NCBI RefSeq assembly: GCF_013408425.1
Contig: NZ_JACBYV010000001.1
Span: 3,162,001-3,226,000, forward strand
Direction of reading: 5' to 3'
From: Pseudomonas flavescens
Lineage (GTDB): Bacteria > Pseudomonadota > Gammaproteobacteria > Pseudomonadales > Pseudomonadaceae
Length of the DNA: 64,000 nt
Position 1 is the stretch's first letter. Each line of letters opens with the position of its first letter. Below the pieces are notes generated by a model that saw only the letters and a list, made by a program, of their open reading frames with translations, had not been told where the DNA came from and did not search any database. Made by a program: the position numbers and the translations under genes. Positions 1-9,810 of the stretch are shown one piece after another.

Positions 1-387
1 GTCGGCCAAGACCTCGTTGACCACGGCAACCAGCCCCAGAAAGAGGTAGTCCGTGCGGGTGCGCATCATCTCGACGGTCATTTGCGAAGCGGGCAAAAAC
101 GCTTCGGTGGATGCCGGGGCGTAGTAGATGGCGTCGATGCGTCCCAGGGTGGATCTGATCGCTTCGATCAGCGGCGCCACCTCGTTCAACTGGCCAAGGT
201 CGGCAGTGAACGGTAGCGCGGTAATTCCTCTGCCCTGCAGCTCGTCGGCAAGGCTCTCCAGGTTGTTGCGCCGCCGGGCGACAAGCGCAACGGCATAGCC
301 CTCGCGGCCGAAACGCTGCGCGACGGATGCGCCGAGGCCAGAACCAGCACCGAATATCGCGATGACTTTTTTCACGCGTTGCACCAT
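1..387 (-). CDS. SDR-family NAD(P)-dependent oxidoreductase, 3' part outside the window
   Basis: The frame is open from an ATG at 387 down to base 1, giving 129 codons with no stop, so the C-terminus lies outside the window. The N-terminus reads MVQRVKKVIAIFGAGSGLGA, with the glycine-rich GxGxxLG cofactor loop of a Rossmann fold, followed by an arginine-containing segment after strand 2 (VALVARRR), which favours NADP(H). The YxxxK catalytic motif is not reached. It is divergent from an HxlR regulator 93 bases away, and the shared intergenic region carries a perfect palindrome. SDR enzymes paired with HxlR regulators are common, and the regulator probably controls this gene. The substrate is unknown. 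An internal GTG at 375 could also be the start. Confidence 0.8.
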   Translation of the reverse strand, partial: MVQRVKKVIAIFGAGSGLGASVAQRFGREGYAVALVARRRNNLESLADELQGRGITALPFTADLGQLNEVAPLIEAIRSTLGRIDAIYYAPASTEAFLPASQMTVEMMRTRTDYLFLGLVAVVNEVLAD

Positions 388-457
388 GGTTATCGTTGGT
401 AACCCTGTATAACCGTCATGCTGTCTGGCCCACAAGACGGGTTTTTCCAGTCACGTT

Positions 458-473
458 GTTACTCCGGAGTAAC
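458..473. promoter_or_regulatory. Perfect 16-bp palindrome, candidate HxlR operator
   Basis: GTTACTCCGGAGTAAC is its own reverse complement and ends 7 bases before the ATG at 481. Further GTAACC/ATAACC half-site-like words lie at about 388-415 (GGTTA and TAACC facing each other, then ATAACC), nearer the SDR start. HxlR proteins bind such dyads as dimers. The position suggests autorepression together with control of the divergent SDR gene. Binding is inferred. Confidence 0.6.
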
Positions 474-480
474 CATCTGC

Positions 481-837
481 ATGAAGTTCTATGGCGACGA
501 GGCCATTCAGAAGCCCGTGCGAGAGCTGCTCAATCGCGTCGGCGACAGCTGGAGCTCGCTGATACTCTGCGCGCTGGACGAAGGGCCGCTGCGCTTCTCG
601 GCGCTGGCCAGAGCGATACCGCAGATCTCCCGGCGCATGCTTGCCAAGACCCTGCGCAGCCTCGAACAGGACGGCCTGTTAAGCCGAACGGTTTTTCCCA
701 CCAAGCCTCCCAGTGTGTCCTATGAACTGACCGCGCTGGGCCAAAGCCTGCTACCCCACCTCGGCGCGCTGGCGCTCTGGGCGCTGGATAATCATGAAAA
801 GGTGCAGGCCGCGAGGGCGCAGTACTTGCCGGAGTAG
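481..837 (+). CDS. HxlR-family transcriptional regulator
   Basis: A 118-residue winged-helix regulator of the HxlR/MarR-like type. The typical opening is visible ([23 protein letters not shown]), then the helix-turn-helix region ([25 protein letters not shown]) and the wing ([20 protein letters not shown]). The family usually has KW at the WSS position; here it is DSWSSLIL. The frame is open back to 418, but the ATG at 481 is preferred because family members begin just before this region and the upstream segment contains the palindromic operator. HxlR proteins often sense electrophiles or aldehydes through cysteine, and only one cysteine (LILCAL) is present here. It probably regulates itself and the divergent SDR gene. 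Confidence 0.85.
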   Translation: MKFYGDEAIQKPVRELLNRVGDSWSSLILCALDEGPLRFSALARAIPQISRRMLAKTLRSLEQDGLLSRTVFPTKPPSVSYELTALGQSLLPHLGALALWALDNHEKVQAARAQYLPE

Positions 838-891
838 GCGCACGACAAACAACCGACTGGGCCGGCACGAACCATCCACAGAGGACATCCG

Positions 892-1386
892 ATGCTGATC
901 GTATTCAGCGGCCTCCCGGGTACCGGGAAAACCACCGTGGCACGGCGCCTCGTCGAACGGCTGGGTGCGCTGTACCTGCGCATCGACAGCATCGAGCAGG
1001 CGATCAGAGAGGCCGAGGTGCTGGCGGCAGACGTGGGGCGCAGCGGCTACCTGGTCGCCAACGAGCTGGCGCTGAGCAACCTGCGCTTCGGCAACCGGGT
1101 CGTCGTCGACTGCGTCAATCCGGTCGCCGAGAGCCGCCAGGCGTGGGCCACTATCGCCGCGCAGGCTGGCACTCGCCTGCTCGACGTTCAGGTCATCTGC
1201 TCCGACAGAGACGAGCACCGGCGCCGGGTGGAAAGCAGAGCCATCGATATCCCCGGCCTGACCCCACCCACCTGGCAGTCGGTATTGGATCACGACTACG
1301 AGCCCTGGCAGGGTGATGCGCTGCTGATAGACACGGCGCTGACCTCCCCTGAGCAGTCGGTGGCGATGATCACCCGCCAGCTCTAG
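892..1386 (+). CDS. AAA/zeta-type small P-loop kinase
   Basis: A 164-residue protein with a classical Walker A, GLPGTGKTT, at residues 7-15, and a strand ending in VVVDCVNP that resembles the Walker B of small-molecule kinases. Later arginine-rich RRRVESR fits a LID region. The size and order match the AAA_33 kinase-like family, which phosphorylates small molecules, nucleotides or RNA ends; the substrate cannot be told from sequence. The start follows AGAGGACATCCG, an acceptable ribosome-binding site. It is downstream of the HxlR gene on the same strand with a 54-base gap and may be co-transcribed. Chloramphenicol phosphotransferase-like or gluconate kinase-like roles are possible but unsupported. 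Confidence 0.75.
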   Translation: MLIVFSGLPGTGKTTVARRLVERLGALYLRIDSIEQAIREAEVLAADVGRSGYLVANELALSNLRFGNRVVVDCVNPVAESRQAWATIAAQAGTRLLDVQVICSDRDEHRRRVESRAIDIPGLTPPTWQSVLDHDYEPWQGDALLIDTALTSPEQSVAMITRQL

Positions 1387-1486
1387 GGCAACCACGAGAC
1401 AGTCAAGGGCTTCCCATCTGCCCAGCGCGGTTCATCGGTGCCATGGCCTGCACGGCAGGCAGCCTGGCCCGCAGCCCCCTCAGCGT

Positions 1487-2182
1487 TCAGCAGGCCTGCG
1501 CCATGAGGCGATAGCCGATGCCGGGCTCCGTCCGGATCAGGTGGGGGTCGTTCGGTTCGTCGTGCAGCTTCTGGCGCAGCTTGCCGACCACGATGCGCAG
1601 GTAGTGGCTGTCTTCGAGATGGCTGGCGCCCCAGACGTCTCGCAGCAGCTGCTGTTGGGTCACCACCCGGCCAGGGTTGCGGGCCAGCAGCTCGAGCACG
1701 CTGTACTCCTTGCGGGTCAGGCTGACCTCGCCGGTATTCAGGGTCACGAGCCGTGTCGCCAGGTCGATGCACAGCGGCCCCGCGTGCACCCTAGGCTGTA
1801 CCACCAGCTCGCCTGGCGAGTGACGCAACAGCGCCCTGACCCGCGCGAGAAACTCCTGAATGCCGAAGGGCTTGGTGACGTAATCATTCGCGCCGCTGTC
1901 GAGCAGCCTGACCTTCTGCTCTTCGTCGCTGCGCACCGAGAGCACCAGAACCGGCAGGGTCGACCAGGTGCGCAACGCTTCCAGAACGTCATGGCCATCC
2001 ATGTCCGGCAGGCCGAGATCGAGGACGATGACATGGGGCGACTGGGTGGCCGCGAGTGCCAGCCCGGCTTCCCCCGTAGCGGCCTCCAGCACCTCCCAGG
2101 ACTGGGTGGCCAGGCTGATCCTGAGCAGCTTGCGAATCTGCTTTTCATCGTCGATGACCAGAATGCGCGGTCGTTCACTCAT
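1487..2182 (-). CDS. kdpE: KdpE response regulator of the potassium operon
   Basis: A 231-residue OmpR/PhoB-type regulator. The receiver has the acidic pair DDE at residues 11-13, the phospho-acceptor Asp55 in VIVLDLGLPD and the switch lysine in VTKPFG. The C-terminus is a winged helix (LTRKEYSVLELLARNPGRVV, then the LRIVVGKLRQKL recognition helix). It is the last gene of kdpFABCDE. Its ATG at 2182 overlaps the kdpD stop (TGA at 2177-2175), which implies translational coupling, and AGAGGG lies nine bases upstream. KdpE activates the kdp promoter under potassium limitation or osmotic upshift. The frame is open far upstream inside kdpD, but that part is kdpD read in another frame. Confidence 0.97.
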   Translation of the reverse strand: MSERPRILVIDDEKQIRKLLRISLATQSWEVLEAATGEAGLALAATQSPHVIVLDLGLPDMDGHDVLEALRTWSTLPVLVLSVRSDEEQKVRLLDSGANDYVTKPFGIQEFLARVRALLRHSPGELVVQPRVHAGPLCIDLATRLVTLNTGEVSLTRKEYSVLELLARNPGRVVTQQQLLRDVWGASHLEDSHYLRIVVGKLRQKLHDEPNDPHLIRTEPGIGYRLMAQAC

Positions 2183-4817
2183 GATTGCCATCCCTCTCGA
2201 CCGCCGGGGCCATGGGCAGGTGCAGAGACAAGGTGGTACCGCGGTTGCCAGGCCCGTCAGACACCTCGACGTGGCCGCCGTGGGCGCCCAGCATGCCCTG
2301 ACAGATCGCCAGCCCCAGGCCGGTTCCCTTGCCGCCGCGGTCACCTCGCGCTGCTGTGTAGAACATGTCGAAGATCTGCCTGCGCTCGCTCGACGGAATG
2401 CCGGGGCCCTGATCGCTGACGGCGAATACCAGCTCCTGAGCGTCGCTGAATACCCTCACCCGGACCTGCCCGCCCTCGGGTGAAAAACGTGCGGCATTCT
2501 CCAGAACGTTGACCAGCGCCTGCTCGATGAGCGCGGCGTGTACGTGCAACAGCGGCAGTGCACTGGGGATGTCGACCTGAACGTCCAGCCCGCTCAGCAC
2601 CTGGCGCAGGCGATTGAGGGCGCTTCTGGCGATATCACTGGGGGCGACCCAGTCTCTGGAAAGCTTCAGGCCACCGTGGCCGAGCCGGGTCATGTCGAGC
2701 AGGTTCTGGATGTAGCGATCCAGGCGCTCGGCTTCGTCCCGGGTGCCTTCGAGCAGTTCGATACGATCCGCCGCAGGGATGGCCGCGCCGAGCGTCAGCA
2801 GGGTGTCGATGGAGCCGCGCATGGAGGTCAGCGGGGTCCGCAGGTCATGGGAAACGGACGCGAGCAGGGAGCTGCGCAGTTGCTCGGTCTCACCGTGCAG
2901 ACGGGCTGCCTCCAGCTCCTCGGCCAGCCGTGCACGGGCCAGTGCCTGGGCGATGGGCTGGCACAGCGCGGTGAGTTTGCGGCGCTGCGGGGCCGGGAAC
3001 ACGGAGCCGTCGCGCGGGCGTGCACCGAGCATCGCCAGCGGGCCATCTTCAGCGGTCAACGGGAACCACCACCAGACGCACTCAGGCAGTGTGTCGGTAC
3101 CGAGGCCGGCAGGCTCGTAATGGCGCCAGGCCCAATCGGCGGCAGCGGCATCGCGTTCGCCAAGGTCCGCTGGCCCGCCCGTCTCCCTCAGCCACGCTTG
3201 CCCGGTACCGCGATCGAGGATCTGCACCTCCACTGGCAGGCGCTCCTGCAGATGCTGCTGGGCCGCACTGATGACCGCCTTGCGATCGGTGGCGGCGGCC
3301 AGGCGCTGCGACAGCTCCAGCAATGCAATGGTTTCCCCCTGGGTTTCCCGCAGACTCTGCAGTTGACGCCGTTGCCGAGAAGCCAGGTTGCCGCTGAGCG
3401 TGGCCATGAACAGAAAGAAGAACAGCGAAAGCACATCCTGCTGGCGATCGATGGTCAGCGAATACAGCGGTTCGATGAAGAACCAGTTGTAGGCGATGAA
3501 TGACAGCACCGCACAGACGAGGGCCGGGCCGAGGCTGCTGCGCACGGCGACCACCAGAACGGCGGAAAGAAACACCAGGGAAACGTTGGGCAATTCGAGA
3601 AACAGGGTCAGCAGCATGGCTGCCAGGGTGGCGCCGAGGCTGACCAGCGCGGCCAGCAGGTAGTGCCTCCAGACGATCTTCGGCGCGGCCGATGGCCGGG
3701 CGGTGGGTGCCTTGGCGGCCACATCGAGCACGTTGATTTCCAACCCTTCGCCAAGAGCCAGAAGCCGGCTGCAGAGGTTGCGCCGCCAACCGGGCCGCGG
3801 CCTGCCACGGGCGATCAGGATCAGGCTGGCGCGGCGTTCGCGGGCGTGCTCCACCAGGCTTCTCGCCGGTTCGCCACGCAGGGTCACCACCTCGCCACCG
3901 AGACGCTCGGCAAGCTGACAGGCTTGCTGCAGGCGTTGTCGCCAGCGGTCATCCACCGCCCGCCCATCGTCCACATGCACCACCGACCACGGCAAGTGGC
4001 GGCGGTCGGCAACGCGGCAGGCATGGCGCACCAGAGCCTGGGCGCAGTCATCGCCCTGAATGCCGACCAGCAGCCGCCCCCTGACCGCCGGCAGAACCTC
4101 ACCGGAGTGCAGCGTGCGCCGATCCAGCTCGGCATCGACCCGCGCCACGGCCGTGTGCATCGCCAACTCACGCAGCGCCGTCAGGTTGGTCTGGCTGAAG
4201 AACGCCTCGATGGCGGCTCGCGCCTGGTCCGGCACGTAAACCTTGCCCTCGCGCAAGCGTTCGAGCAGGTCCCTGGGTGGCAGGTCGATAAGCAGAATCT
4301 CGTCCGCATCCTGAATGATCCAGTCCGGCACGGTTTCCCGCACCCGCACGCCGGTAATCTCGAAAACCTGATCGTTGAGGCTTTCCAGGTGCTGAACGTT
4401 GATGGTCGAGTAGACGTCGATGCCCGCGCAGAGCAACTCCTGAACATCCTGCCAGCGCTTCGCGTGCCGGCTGCCCTGGGCGTTGGTGTGGGCCAGCTCA
4501 TCCACCAGAGCCAGGGCCGGGCGCGCCTGGAGCAGCCCATCGAGATCGAGCTCGGCCAGGTTCAGGCCACGGTACGCAACCGCGCGCGCCGGCTGCTGGG
4601 GAATGCCCGCCTGCAACGCGGCGGTCTCGCTGCGCCCATGGGTCTCGACGATGCCAGCCCGCACATCGACGCCGAGCTCCAGCTGCCTGCGCGCAGCCTG
4701 CAACATGGCGTAGGTCTTGCCCACGCCAGGCGCCGCGCCCAGAAAGACCTTCAGCCGGCCGCGCCCCTCCCTGGGAAGGTCGGCCAGCAGCGCGTCCGCT
4801 CGCTGGGTGCTGTTCAT
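2175..4817 (-). CDS. kdpD: KdpD potassium/turgor sensor histidine kinase
   Basis: An 880-residue sensor kinase (E. coli KdpD has 894). The N-terminal KdpD domain has Walker [10 protein letters not shown] at residues 27-35 and a Walker B-like [11 protein letters not shown] universal-stress-protein-like domain follows, then four closely spaced membrane helices at about residues 384-465, a GAF-like region, the HisKA box [10 protein letters not shown] with the phospho-acceptor His near residue 657, and an ATPase domain with N box [14 protein letters not shown] and G box [10 protein letters not shown]. The start at 4817 overlaps the kdpC stop in an ATGA arrangement. The open frame extends upstream through kdpC but the family N-terminus begins here. 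It senses low potassium or osmotic stress and controls KdpE phosphorylation. Confidence 0.97.
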   Translation of the reverse strand: MNSTQRADALLADLPREGRGRLKVFLGAAPGVGKTYAMLQAARRQLELGVDVRAGIVETHGRSETAALQAGIPQQPARAVAYRGLNLAELDLDGLLQARPALALVDELAHTNAQGSRHAKRWQDVQELLCAGIDVYSTINVQHLESLNDQVFEITGVRVRETVPDWIIQDADEILLIDLPPRDLLERLREGKVYVPDQARAAIEAFFSQTNLTALRELAMHTAVARVDAELDRRTLHSGEVLPAVRGRLLVGIQGDDCAQALVRHACRVADRRHLPWSVVHVDDGRAVDDRWRQRLQQACQLAERLGGEVVTLRGEPARSLVEHARERRASLILIARGRPRPGWRRNLCSRLLALGEGLEINVLDVAAKAPTARPSAAPKIVWRHYLLAALVSLGATLAAMLLTLFLELPNVSLVFLSAVLVVAVRSSLGPALVCAVLSFIAYNWFFIEPLYSLTIDRQQDVLSLFFFLFMATLSGNLASRQRRQLQSLRETQGETIALLELSQRLAAATDRKAVISAAQQHLQERLPVEVQILDRGTGQAWLRETGGPADLGERDAAAADWAWRHYEPAGLGTDTLPECVWWWFPLTAEDGPLAMLGARPRDGSVFPAPQRRKLTALCQPIAQALARARLAEELEAARLHGETEQLRSSLLASVSHDLRTPLTSMRGSIDTLLTLGAAIPAADRIELLEGTRDEAERLDRYIQNLLDMTRLGHGGLKLSRDWVAPSDIARSALNRLRQVLSGLDVQVDIPSALPLLHVHAALIEQALVNVLENAARFSPEGGQVRVRVFSDAQELVFAVSDQGPGIPSSERRQIFDMFYTAARGDRGGKGTGLGLAICQGMLGAHGGHVEVSDGPGNRGTTLSLHLPMAPAVERDGNHE

Positions 4818-5407
4818 GGCACCTCGACCTCGGCGCCGAGCCCGGCCAGGGATGCGTTGAGTGCCAGCACGTTCACCAGCGCCGGGCCGATTGGCGAACG
4901 CTGCACCATGCTCTCGACCTGCCGTTGCAGTGCCTCCGCGGTGATGCCCCGTGCGGCGGCAACGCGAGGGACCTGATAGAGAACCGCCGCGAGCGGCAGT
5001 TGCGGATCGAGGCCGCTGCCGGAGGTGGTCACCAGCGCCAGGGGAACGCGGCGCTGCTCGGTTGCCCCCCAACGGCTGGTATCCGCCGCCACCCGTTCGG
5101 CGAGCGCCGGGTTGCTGGGCGACAGGTTGCTCGCGCCGCTGGCCACGGTGGCGAAACCTCCCGCAGACGGGCGCGACTGGAACCACTGCTGCCCGTCGAA
5201 CTGCTGGGCGATGAGCCAGCTGCCACGCACGGCGCCACTGTCGTCCCGCATCAGGCTGCCGTTGGCCTGGTGGGCGAACAGGCTCTGGGCAATGACGGTG
5301 ACGAAAACCGGGTAAGCCGCGCCGGTGACCAGCGTCAGCAGGGCAAGCATCGCCACAGCCGGGCGCAGGTGCGAAAACCAGCGATTGGAAACATTCATGT
5401 CGTTCAT
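4814..5407 (-). CDS. kdpC: KdpC, chaperone-like subunit of the K+-ATPase
   Basis: A 197-residue protein with one N-terminal membrane helix ([20 protein letters not shown]) and a periplasmic domain containing the typical family words [21 protein letters not shown] and [17 protein letters not shown], plus the terminal LGEPRVNVLALN-like segment (here [11 protein letters not shown]). KdpC stabilises the complex and increases ATP affinity of KdpB. The ATG at 5407 has GAGGG seven bases upstream, overlapping the kdpB stop region. An in-frame ATG three codons later (5398) is less well placed. The stop overlaps the kdpD start. Confidence 0.97.
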   Translation of the reverse strand: MNDMNVSNRWFSHLRPAVAMLALLTLVTGAAYPVFVTVIAQSLFAHQANGSLMRDDSGAVRGSWLIAQQFDGQQWFQSRPSAGGFATVASGASNLSPSNPALAERVAADTSRWGATEQRRVPLALVTTSGSGLDPQLPLAAVLYQVPRVAAARGITAEALQRQVESMVQRSPIGPALVNVLALNASLAGLGAEVEVP

Positions 5408-5417
5408 GCGAGAGCCC

Positions 5418-7466
5418 TCAAACCAGTCCCAGAGCGACCAGCAGCAGGTCGATGAGTTTGATGCCGATGAAGGGCGCGACGATGCCGCCCAGACCATAAA
5501 TGAGCAGGTTGCGGCGCAGCAGGCTGGCGGCATCCGCGGCCTGCACGTGCACGCCACGCAGGGCCAGCGGAATCAGCACGACGATGATCAGCGCGTTGAA
5601 CACGGTGGCGGACAGAATCGCGCTCTGCGGGCTGTGCAACTGCATGAGATTCAGGGCGCCAAGCTGCGGATGAATGCCTGCGAACAGTGCAGGCAGAATG
5701 GCGAAGTACTTGGCGACGTCATTCGCCACCGAGAAGGTGGTCAGCGCACCGCGGGTGACCAGCAACTGCTTGCCGACCTGCACCACGTCCAGCAGTTTGG
5801 TGGGGTCGGAGTCCAGGTCCACCAGGTTGGCCGCTTCGCGGGCAGCCTGGGTGCCATCATTCATGGCCAGCCCGACATCGGCCTGCGCCAGTGCCGGTGC
5901 ATCGTTGGCGCCGTCACCACACATGGCAACCAGCTTGCCGTCTGCCTGTTCGCTGCGGATGCGCTGTAGTTTCTTCTCTGGCGTGGCTTCCGCGATCACA
6001 TCGTCGACGCCTGCCTCGGCGGCGATGGCCGCAGCGGTCAGCGGGTTGTCGCCGGTGACCATCACGGTGCGAATGCCCATGCGCCGCAGCTCGGCGAAGC
6101 GCTCGCGAATGCCGGGCTTGATCACATCCTTGAGGTGGATGGCACCCAGCAGCCTGCCGTCGCTCGCCACCAGCAAAGGCGTGCCGCCGCTTTGCGCGAT
6201 CTGCTGCACTTCACGGGCAAGCACCTCGGGCATATCGGCCCGGCTCATGGCCAGCCAGTTCAGCACCGCATCGACGGCGCCCTTGCGGTACTGCATGCCG
6301 TTCCAGTTCACTCCCGACAGCCGCGTTTCGGCGCTGAACGGCACTGCCTGCAGATCGGTACGCGCAGGCTCCTGCATAGGATGCAGCGCTCGCAGGTACT
6401 CCACCACGGACTTGCCTTCCGGCGTGTCGTCGGCAAGCGAGGCGAGCAGCGCGGCATCCGCCAGCTCCGGCGTGGTGACGCCAGGTGCCTTGAACAAGGC
6501 GCTGCAGCGGCGATTACCGAAGGTGATGGTGCCGGTCTTGTCCAGCAGCAGCATGTGCACGTCGCCAGCGGCCTCGACCGCACGCCCGGACTTGGCGATC
6601 ACGTTCAGGCGTACCAGGCGGTCCATGCCGGCGATGCCGATCGCCGACAGCAACCCGCCAATGGTGGTCGGGATCAGCGTTACCAGCAGGGCCGCCAGGT
6701 AGACCAGAGGCAGATCACCACCGGCGTAGCGGGCAAATGGCTGCAGGGTGGCGACCACCAGAAGGAAAATCAGGGTCAGGCCGATCAGCAGAATGTCGAG
6801 GGCCACTTCGTTCGGGGTTTTCTGCCGTTTGGCGCCCTCCACCAGGGCGATCATCCGGTCCAGGGTGGACTCGCCCGGGTTCACGGAGATGCGAATCGTC
6901 AGGCTGTCCGATACCACCAGGGTGTTGCCGGTCACGGCCGAGCGGTCCCCACCGGACTCACGAATCACCGGGGCAGACTCACCGGTAATGGCCGCCTCGT
7001 TGACCGCGGCGACGCCCTCGATCACCTCGCCATCCCCGGGGATCAGCTCACCCGCGTCGACGCGTACCACATCGCCCTTGCGCAGCCGGCTGGCCGGTAC
7101 CTGCTCGAAGTAGCCGTGCGCCGTCATGTAGCGCGCGGTAAGCCCTTCGCTGCCGGATTTCAGGCTATCGGCGCGGGCTTTGCCGCGGCCTTCTGCCAGC
7201 GCCTCCGCGAAGTTGGCGAACAGTACGGTGAACCACAGCCACAAGGCGATCTGCAGGGTGAACCAGGGGCTCACCGCCTGGTTCGGGATGACGCAGAGCA
7301 CCGTCGTCACCACGGCAGTCAGCTCGACGGTGAGCATCACCGGCGAACGTATCAACTGGCGTGGGTCCAGCTTGATGAAGGCCTGCTTGAATGCCGGCCG
7401 CCACAATGCCTGAAGGCTGGTGGCGACAGGAGTGGCGCGCAGCGGCGCCTGACTTTGCACGTTCAT
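5418..7466 (-). CDS. kdpB: KdpB, P-type ATPase subunit for K+ uptake
   Basis: A 682-residue catalytic subunit, the same size as the E. coli protein. It shows the actuator loop ITGESAPV, the phosphorylation motif DKTGT with Asp309 (E. coli Asp307), the nucleotide-binding KGA region (YRKGAVDAV), [10 protein letters not shown], and the hinge [17 protein letters not shown]. Membrane segments flank these domains. It hydrolyses ATP to drive K+ through KdpA. It lies between kdpA (12 bases upstream) and kdpC, all in one transcription unit. Nothing is truncated and all catalytic residues are present. Confidence 0.98.
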   Translation of the reverse strand: MNVQSQAPLRATPVATSLQALWRPAFKQAFIKLDPRQLIRSPVMLTVELTAVVTTVLCVIPNQAVSPWFTLQIALWLWFTVLFANFAEALAEGRGKARADSLKSGSEGLTARYMTAHGYFEQVPASRLRKGDVVRVDAGELIPGDGEVIEGVAAVNEAAITGESAPVIRESGGDRSAVTGNTLVVSDSLTIRISVNPGESTLDRMIALVEGAKRQKTPNEVALDILLIGLTLIFLLVVATLQPFARYAGGDLPLVYLAALLVTLIPTTIGGLLSAIGIAGMDRLVRLNVIAKSGRAVEAAGDVHMLLLDKTGTITFGNRRCSALFKAPGVTTPELADAALLASLADDTPEGKSVVEYLRALHPMQEPARTDLQAVPFSAETRLSGVNWNGMQYRKGAVDAVLNWLAMSRADMPEVLAREVQQIAQSGGTPLLVASDGRLLGAIHLKDVIKPGIRERFAELRRMGIRTVMVTGDNPLTAAAIAAEAGVDDVIAEATPEKKLQRIRSEQADGKLVAMCGDGANDAPALAQADVGLAMNDGTQAAREAANLVDLDSDPTKLLDVVQVGKQLLVTRGALTTFSVANDVAKYFAILPALFAGIHPQLGALNLMQLHSPQSAILSATVFNALIIVVLIPLALRGVHVQAADAASLLRRNLLIYGLGGIVAPFIGIKLIDLLLVALGLV

Positions 7467-7478
7467 GTTCGCTCCGTC

Positions 7479-9173
7479 TTACAGGGCTGAGCTGAGGTGA
7501 TCGGCGATGGGGCCGAGCGCCAGCGCTGGTAGAAAGGTGAGGCCGCCAACCAGAAGGATGGTCAGGGTCAGAAGCGTGACGAATAACGGACCATGGGTCG
7601 GGAAGCTGTTGGGGCCGGTGGGCGCCTGCTTCTTGGCCGCCAGGCTGCCAGCGATGGCGAGAATCGGCAGGATGTAGCCGAAGCGCCCAAGCAGGATCGC
7701 CAACCCGAGCATCAGGTTGTGGAATGGCGTGTTGGCGCTGAAACCACCGAACGCCGATCCGTTGTTGGCCGTGGCCGAGGTGTAGGCATAGAGCGCCTGG
7801 CTGAAGCCATGGGGCCCCGGGTTGCTGATCGATGCCATTGGCCCCGGCAGGCTCACGGCCAGGGCCGAGAAAACCAGTACGCCGATGGGCATCACCACCA
7901 GGGTCGCGACCAGCAGACGCACGTCCCGGGCATCGAGTTTCTTGCCCAGGTATTCGGGCGTGCGGCCGATCATCAAACCCGCCAGGAACACGGCGATCAG
8001 CACGAACAGCAGCATGCCGTAGAGCCCCGCCCCTACTCCGCCGAAGATCACCTCGCTGAGCATCATGTTGAGCATCGCGACCATCCCGGCCAGCGGGCTC
8101 AGGCTGTCGTGCATGGCGTTGACCGAACCGTTGGAGGCAGCGGTGGTGGCGGCAGCCCAGAGCACGGACGCGGCGACACCGAATCGGCTTTCCTTGCCCT
8201 CCAGGGAGCCCGCCTGCTCCACCGGCAAGTGGGCGAATGCCGGGTTGGGCTGGTACTCGGCGTACAGCGCGACGCCCAGGCCCAGCACGAACAGAATCAG
8301 CATGCTCGACAGCAGGGCACGGCTCTGCCGCAGGTCCCTGACGTAGTGCCCGAAGGTGAACAGCAAGGCGGCGGGAATCAGCAGAATCGACACCAGCTCG
8401 AACAGGTTGCTCCACACGGTCGGGTTCTCGAACGGATGCGCCGAGTTCAGGCCGAAGAAACCACCACCGTTGGTGCCCAGTTGCTTGATGGCGATCTGGC
8501 TGGCCGCTGGCCCGAGAGGAATGCTCTGCTCCTGCCCTTGCAAGGTCACGGCGCTGGCGTAGGCATCGAAGGTTTGTGGCACGCCCTGCCAGACCAGAAA
8601 CAGCGCGAGCACCACGCTCAGGGGCAGCAGTGCATACAGTGTCGCCCTGGTCAGATCGACCCAGAAGTTGCCCAGGCTCTGCGCCGAGCGGCTCCCGATG
8701 CCACGTGCCAGCGCCACCAGCACGGCGAGGCCAACGGCGGGGCTGAGGAAGTTCTGAACGGTCAGGCCGGCCATCTGGCTCAGGTAGCTCATCGTGGCCT
8801 CGCCGCTGTAGGCCTGCCAGTTGGTATTGCCCACGAAGCTCGCGGCGGTATTGAAGGCCAGCGTCCACTCGATACCCGGCATGCCCTGAGGGTTGAGCGG
8901 CAACACGCCCTGGGCGACCAGCAGAAGAAACAGAACCAGCAAGCTGACTGCGGAAAAGATCACCACGGCGCCGGCGTACTGCTTCCAGCTGTGGCCTTGC
9001 TCCGGGCGAATGCCGGCGCAGCGGTAGATGCACTTTTCCACCGGTTCGAAGAGGGGCCGCAACCAGGTGCGCTGCCCCTCCATGGCCCGGTAGATGAACT
9101 TGCCCAGCAAGGGTGCCGGCAACAGCACCAGCGCGAAGAAAGCCAGAAGCAGAAGGAAATCCTGTAGGGACAT
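7479..9173 (-). CDS. kdpA: KdpA, potassium-translocating subunit
   Basis: A 564-residue polytopic membrane protein of the SKT superfamily (E. coli 557). Selectivity-filter-type loops are visible as NTAASFVGNTNWQ, QLGTNGGGFFGLNSAHPFENP, AATTAASNGSVNAMHDS and TSATANNGSAFGGF. It forms the K+ entry pore of the Kdp complex. The ATG at 9173 follows kdpF closely, with GGAGTGAGCGTC upstream. The frame is open to 9440, but the upstream residues have no family character and overlap kdpF and the promoter, so 9173 is chosen. Confidence 0.97.
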   Translation of the reverse strand: MSLQDFLLLLAFFALVLLPAPLLGKFIYRAMEGQRTWLRPLFEPVEKCIYRCAGIRPEQGHSWKQYAGAVVIFSAVSLLVLFLLLVAQGVLPLNPQGMPGIEWTLAFNTAASFVGNTNWQAYSGEATMSYLSQMAGLTVQNFLSPAVGLAVLVALARGIGSRSAQSLGNFWVDLTRATLYALLPLSVVLALFLVWQGVPQTFDAYASAVTLQGQEQSIPLGPAASQIAIKQLGTNGGGFFGLNSAHPFENPTVWSNLFELVSILLIPAALLFTFGHYVRDLRQSRALLSSMLILFVLGLGVALYAEYQPNPAFAHLPVEQAGSLEGKESRFGVAASVLWAAATTAASNGSVNAMHDSLSPLAGMVAMLNMMLSEVIFGGVGAGLYGMLLFVLIAVFLAGLMIGRTPEYLGKKLDARDVRLLVATLVVMPIGVLVFSALAVSLPGPMASISNPGPHGFSQALYAYTSATANNGSAFGGFSANTPFHNLMLGLAILLGRFGYILPILAIAGSLAAKKQAPTGPNSFPTHGPLFVTLLTLTILLVGGLTFLPALALGPIADHLSSAL

Positions 9174-9178
9174 GACGC

Positions 9179-9268
9179 TCACTCCTTTCCGGCACGGAGC
9201 AGCGCGAACAGCAGATAGACGAAGAGGCCTGCGACCATGAGCAGCGATAGCCCATCGAGAAGGTTCAT
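9179..9268 (-). CDS. kdpF: KdpF small membrane subunit (29 aa)
   Basis: A very short gene just upstream of kdpA. The peptide begins MNLLDGLSLLMVAGLFVYLL and ends FALLRAGKE, a single hydrophobic helix of the expected KdpF size. The start is preceded by AAGGAGTGAAAG, a strong ribosome-binding site, and the stop at 9181-9179 is 5 bases before the kdpA ATG. KdpF stabilises the Kdp complex in the membrane. It is the first gene of the operon. Confidence 0.93.
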   Translation of the reverse strand: MNLLDGLSLLMVAGLFVYLLFALLRAGKE

Positions 9269-9810
9269 CTTTCACTCCTTGGATGCGGACCCATTCCGCG
9301 GTGTGAAAATTCTCGGTGGGACAGGCGTAAAGAATCGATTCCGAAACCGCTGCCGGGATGTAAAGAATCCGTATTTTTGACGTCGAAAGAATCCTGTTAT
9401 GGCCGCTGGCGACTGTCAGGCTGCGCAGAACAATCATCACGCCGTGCAGGTTGCCATCCCGTAACCCGCGAGCTAGAGTGCGCCGGTCACGGTCTATCCC
9501 GTGACCGGGAGTCGAAACCCGAGTTGTCTGAGGGCACGGATGTGTTCATAGATGCGCGGCAGGTGCTTATTGCGCCCGGCTGCTGCATTTCTATGGCGGA
9601 CCGTGCGGGGCAGGCTTTTGCCTGGCCGGTTCCCTCGGACGCCGGTATTTCGACCCCCGTACGGTTCGCCACCATTCCCGGGTCGAAACGGCATTGGTGG
9701 TGCTTCTAACTGTCCGAGGAGCATAAGGAAAATGCGCCATCCAGCTTTTACGCCAGGGCACCGCCCTGCCTGCACACTGACACCCTTCGCCTCCAGCCAG
9801 GAGGTGCGCC
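9269..9810. other. Intergenic region: kdp promoter side, hairpin and unclear remnant
   Basis: No convincing gene lies here. The left part carries the kdp upstream repeats. A 10-bp perfect stem CCGGTCACGG / CCGTGACCGG with a 6-base loop sits at 9483-9508. On the minus strand 9675-9487 an open frame contains TGQAKACPARSA and SGFDSRSRDR, word-like patterns I associate loosely with short dispersed Pseudomonas or prophage (Ash/Icd-like) reading frames. There is no ribosome-binding site, so I do not call it a gene. Confidence 0.4.
9328..9393 (-). promoter_or_regulatory. Three direct repeats upstream of kdpF, candidate KdpE or promoter sites
   Basis: Read on the minus strand, the octamer GATTCTTT occurs at 9336-9329, 9369-9362 and 9393-9386. 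The first two copies continue as GATTCTTTAC. The spacings are 33 and 24 bases, close to three and just over two helical turns. KdpE sites in E. coli are T-rich and contain TTTAC-like words, so these repeats are plausible KdpE sites. Their role is inferred from position alone. Confidence 0.45.

Noticed and set aside
1447..1461. GCCTGC/GCAGGC hairpin between the kinase and kdpE
   Set aside because: Six-base stem with a tiny loop and no T-run; too weak to call a terminator.
3663..4976. Long open frame on the plus strand opposite kdpD
   Set aside because: It is a GC-rich shadow of the kdpD codons with no ribosome-binding site or recognisable domain.
7165..9255. Open frame of about 696 codons across kdpA and kdpB on the minus strand
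   Set aside because: It is the wrong frame of two certain genes and encodes low-complexity Arg/Gly-rich sequence.
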